Source: Bacteroidia bacterium (lineage in GTDB: Bacteria; Bacteroidota; Bacteroidia; Flavobacteriales; Flavobacteriaceae). Taken from it: a DNA stretch of 64,000 bases. Shown piece by piece: positions 63,405 through 64,000 of this stretch (positions within the stretch are counted from its first letter, which is position 1; each line of letters starts with the position of its first letter). Both the position numbers and the translations under genes were made by a program. The notes under the pieces were generated by a model. That model worked only from the letters and a program-made list of their open reading frames with translations. It was not told the DNA's origin and ran no database searches. The DNA is taken from NCBI GenBank assembly GCA_030432635.1, contig JAUIMB010000008.1, positions 62,001 to 126,000 on the forward strand, written 5' to 3'.

Positions 63405-64000
63405 ATGTATGCTTTGGTCGATTGCAATAATTTTTATACTTCATGTGAACGGGTTTTTGACCCTAATCTAGAAGGGCAGCCAGTTGCTATTTTGAGCAAT
63501 AATGATGGCTGTGTCATTTCTATGAGTGATGAGGCTAAAGTATTACAGCTTCCTTTTGGTGCACCTATTTTTAAATGGGAAGGTTTCTGTAAGGCAAACG
63601 ATATAAAAGTACTGTCATCCAATTACCCATTATATGGTGATATGAGCAATCGCGTGATGAAAATATTAGAACAGTTTACACCAGATGTTGAAGTGTATAG
63701 TATTGATGAGGCGTTTCTTCAGTTTAGAGGGTTTGGTGATAATTCGCAAATGCTTCAAAGTGCAAAAGGATTTGATTTTGAAGATTACGGAAATCAAATT
63801 AGAAAGCGTATTCTAAAATGGACAGGCATTCCAACGTGTGTTGGTGTTGCTCCGACCAAGGCTTTAAGTAAAGTGGCGAATAAAGTGGCGCGAAAATTTC
63901 CGAAAGAAACGAAAGGTGTATATGTTATAGATTCGGAAGTCAAAAGAATAAAAGCCTTAAAATGGATTAAAATAGGAGATGTTTGGGGAATTGGTCATGG
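63405..64000 (+). CDS. umuC: Y-family DNA polymerase UmuC, C-terminal part outside window
   Basis: The first 198 residues are in the window and the frame is open at the edge. It begins YALVDCNNFYTSCERVF, the catalytic-Asp motif of the Y-family palm, then YSIDEAF near 103-109 (second acidic motif) and RILKWTGIPTCVGVAPTKALSK near 139-160. This is translesion polymerase V catalytic subunit-like. No umuD gene lies in the 127 bases before it, which is a regulator gene region instead. Confidence 0.93.
   Translation, partial: MYALVDCNNFYTSCERVFDPNLEGQPVAILSNNDGCVISMSDEAKVLQLPFGAPIFKWEGFCKANDIKVLSSNYPLYGDMSNRVMKILEQFTPDVEVYSIDEAFLQFRGFGDNSQMLQSAKGFDFEDYGNQIRKRILKWTGIPTCVGVAPTKALSKVANKVARKFPKETKGVYVIDSEVKRIKALKWIKIGDVWGIGH

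Noticed and set aside
63059-63427. 122-codon frame on the minus strand over the XRE regulator gene
   Set aside because: The opposite strand encodes a clear helix-turn-helix protein, and this one has no domain.

Overview
The window reads as chromosome of a marine-type Flavobacteriaceae bacterium (phylum Bacteroidota). The evidence is an AT-rich composition, many promoters of the Bacteroidota form (TTTG or TTG near -33, TAnnTTTG near -7), proteins with type IX secretion (T9SS) sorting tails, a PorZ-like gene beside recO, a TonB-dependent receptor, a flavobacterial THC0290_0291-type protein divergent from glutamate dehydrogenase, and Flavobacterium-type L-threonine dehydrogenase. I see no rRNA, tRNA, CRISPR array, prophage or transposase. 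Both ends cut a gene: a CHAT protease at the left and a UmuC-type polymerase at the right.

Layout. 1-7.7 kb (minus strand): a compact operon of an ECF sigma factor, a one-pass membrane protein with a putative anti-sigma N-terminus and outside TPRs, and two tandem TPR-CHAT caspase-like proteases that appear exported and membrane-anchored. 7.8-21 kb: lipoproteins, L-threonine dehydrogenase, an M13 metallopeptidase, a CBS protein, a GIDE-domain membrane protein, a short SSB, a 173-bp MITE-like palindromic element, a cupredoxin-like protein, an AhpD-like protein, an AraC regulator and a large MG2/TonB-plug protein. 21-29.6 kb: PEP carboxylase, a sugar/proton symporter, an HDAC-fold deacetylase, a small T9SS-tail protein, metG and an S66 peptidase. 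30-39 kb: housekeeping genes (HEAT protein, yraN, a large PLP enzyme, nadD, gmk, yicC, a thioesterase, an EamA transporter, an ArsC-like protein, an RsiV-like lipoprotein, cystathionine gamma-synthase). 39-52.4 kb: THC0290-like protein/gdhA, porZ-recO-TonB receptor, a 1455-residue T9SS cargo protein and recX.

52.4-62.4 kb (minus strand): an outer-membrane barrel gene broken by one in-frame stop, a JmjC/cupin-8 hydroxylase, bioB, a flotillin/NfeD pair, and a biotin operon (small membrane protein - bioF - DUF2007 zinc-ribbon protein - bioD - bioA - ketoacyl synthase). The ketoacyl synthase in this operon, with no bioC or bioH in view, suggests a role in making the pimeloyl precursor. 62.5-64 kb: a DUF2975 membrane protein and small XRE regulator with a perfect palindrome on their promoter, then the start of umuC.

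The best candidate for a little-described system is the sigma / anti-sigma-TPR / double TPR-CHAT operon at the left edge. It looks like an envelope signalling module in which periplasmic caspase-like proteases could act on, or be switched by, the membrane TPR protein. Other points worth checking are the repeat element captured in frame inside metG, the barrel gene with a nonsense codon, the 173-bp terminal-inverted-repeat element, and several near-leaderless promoters.
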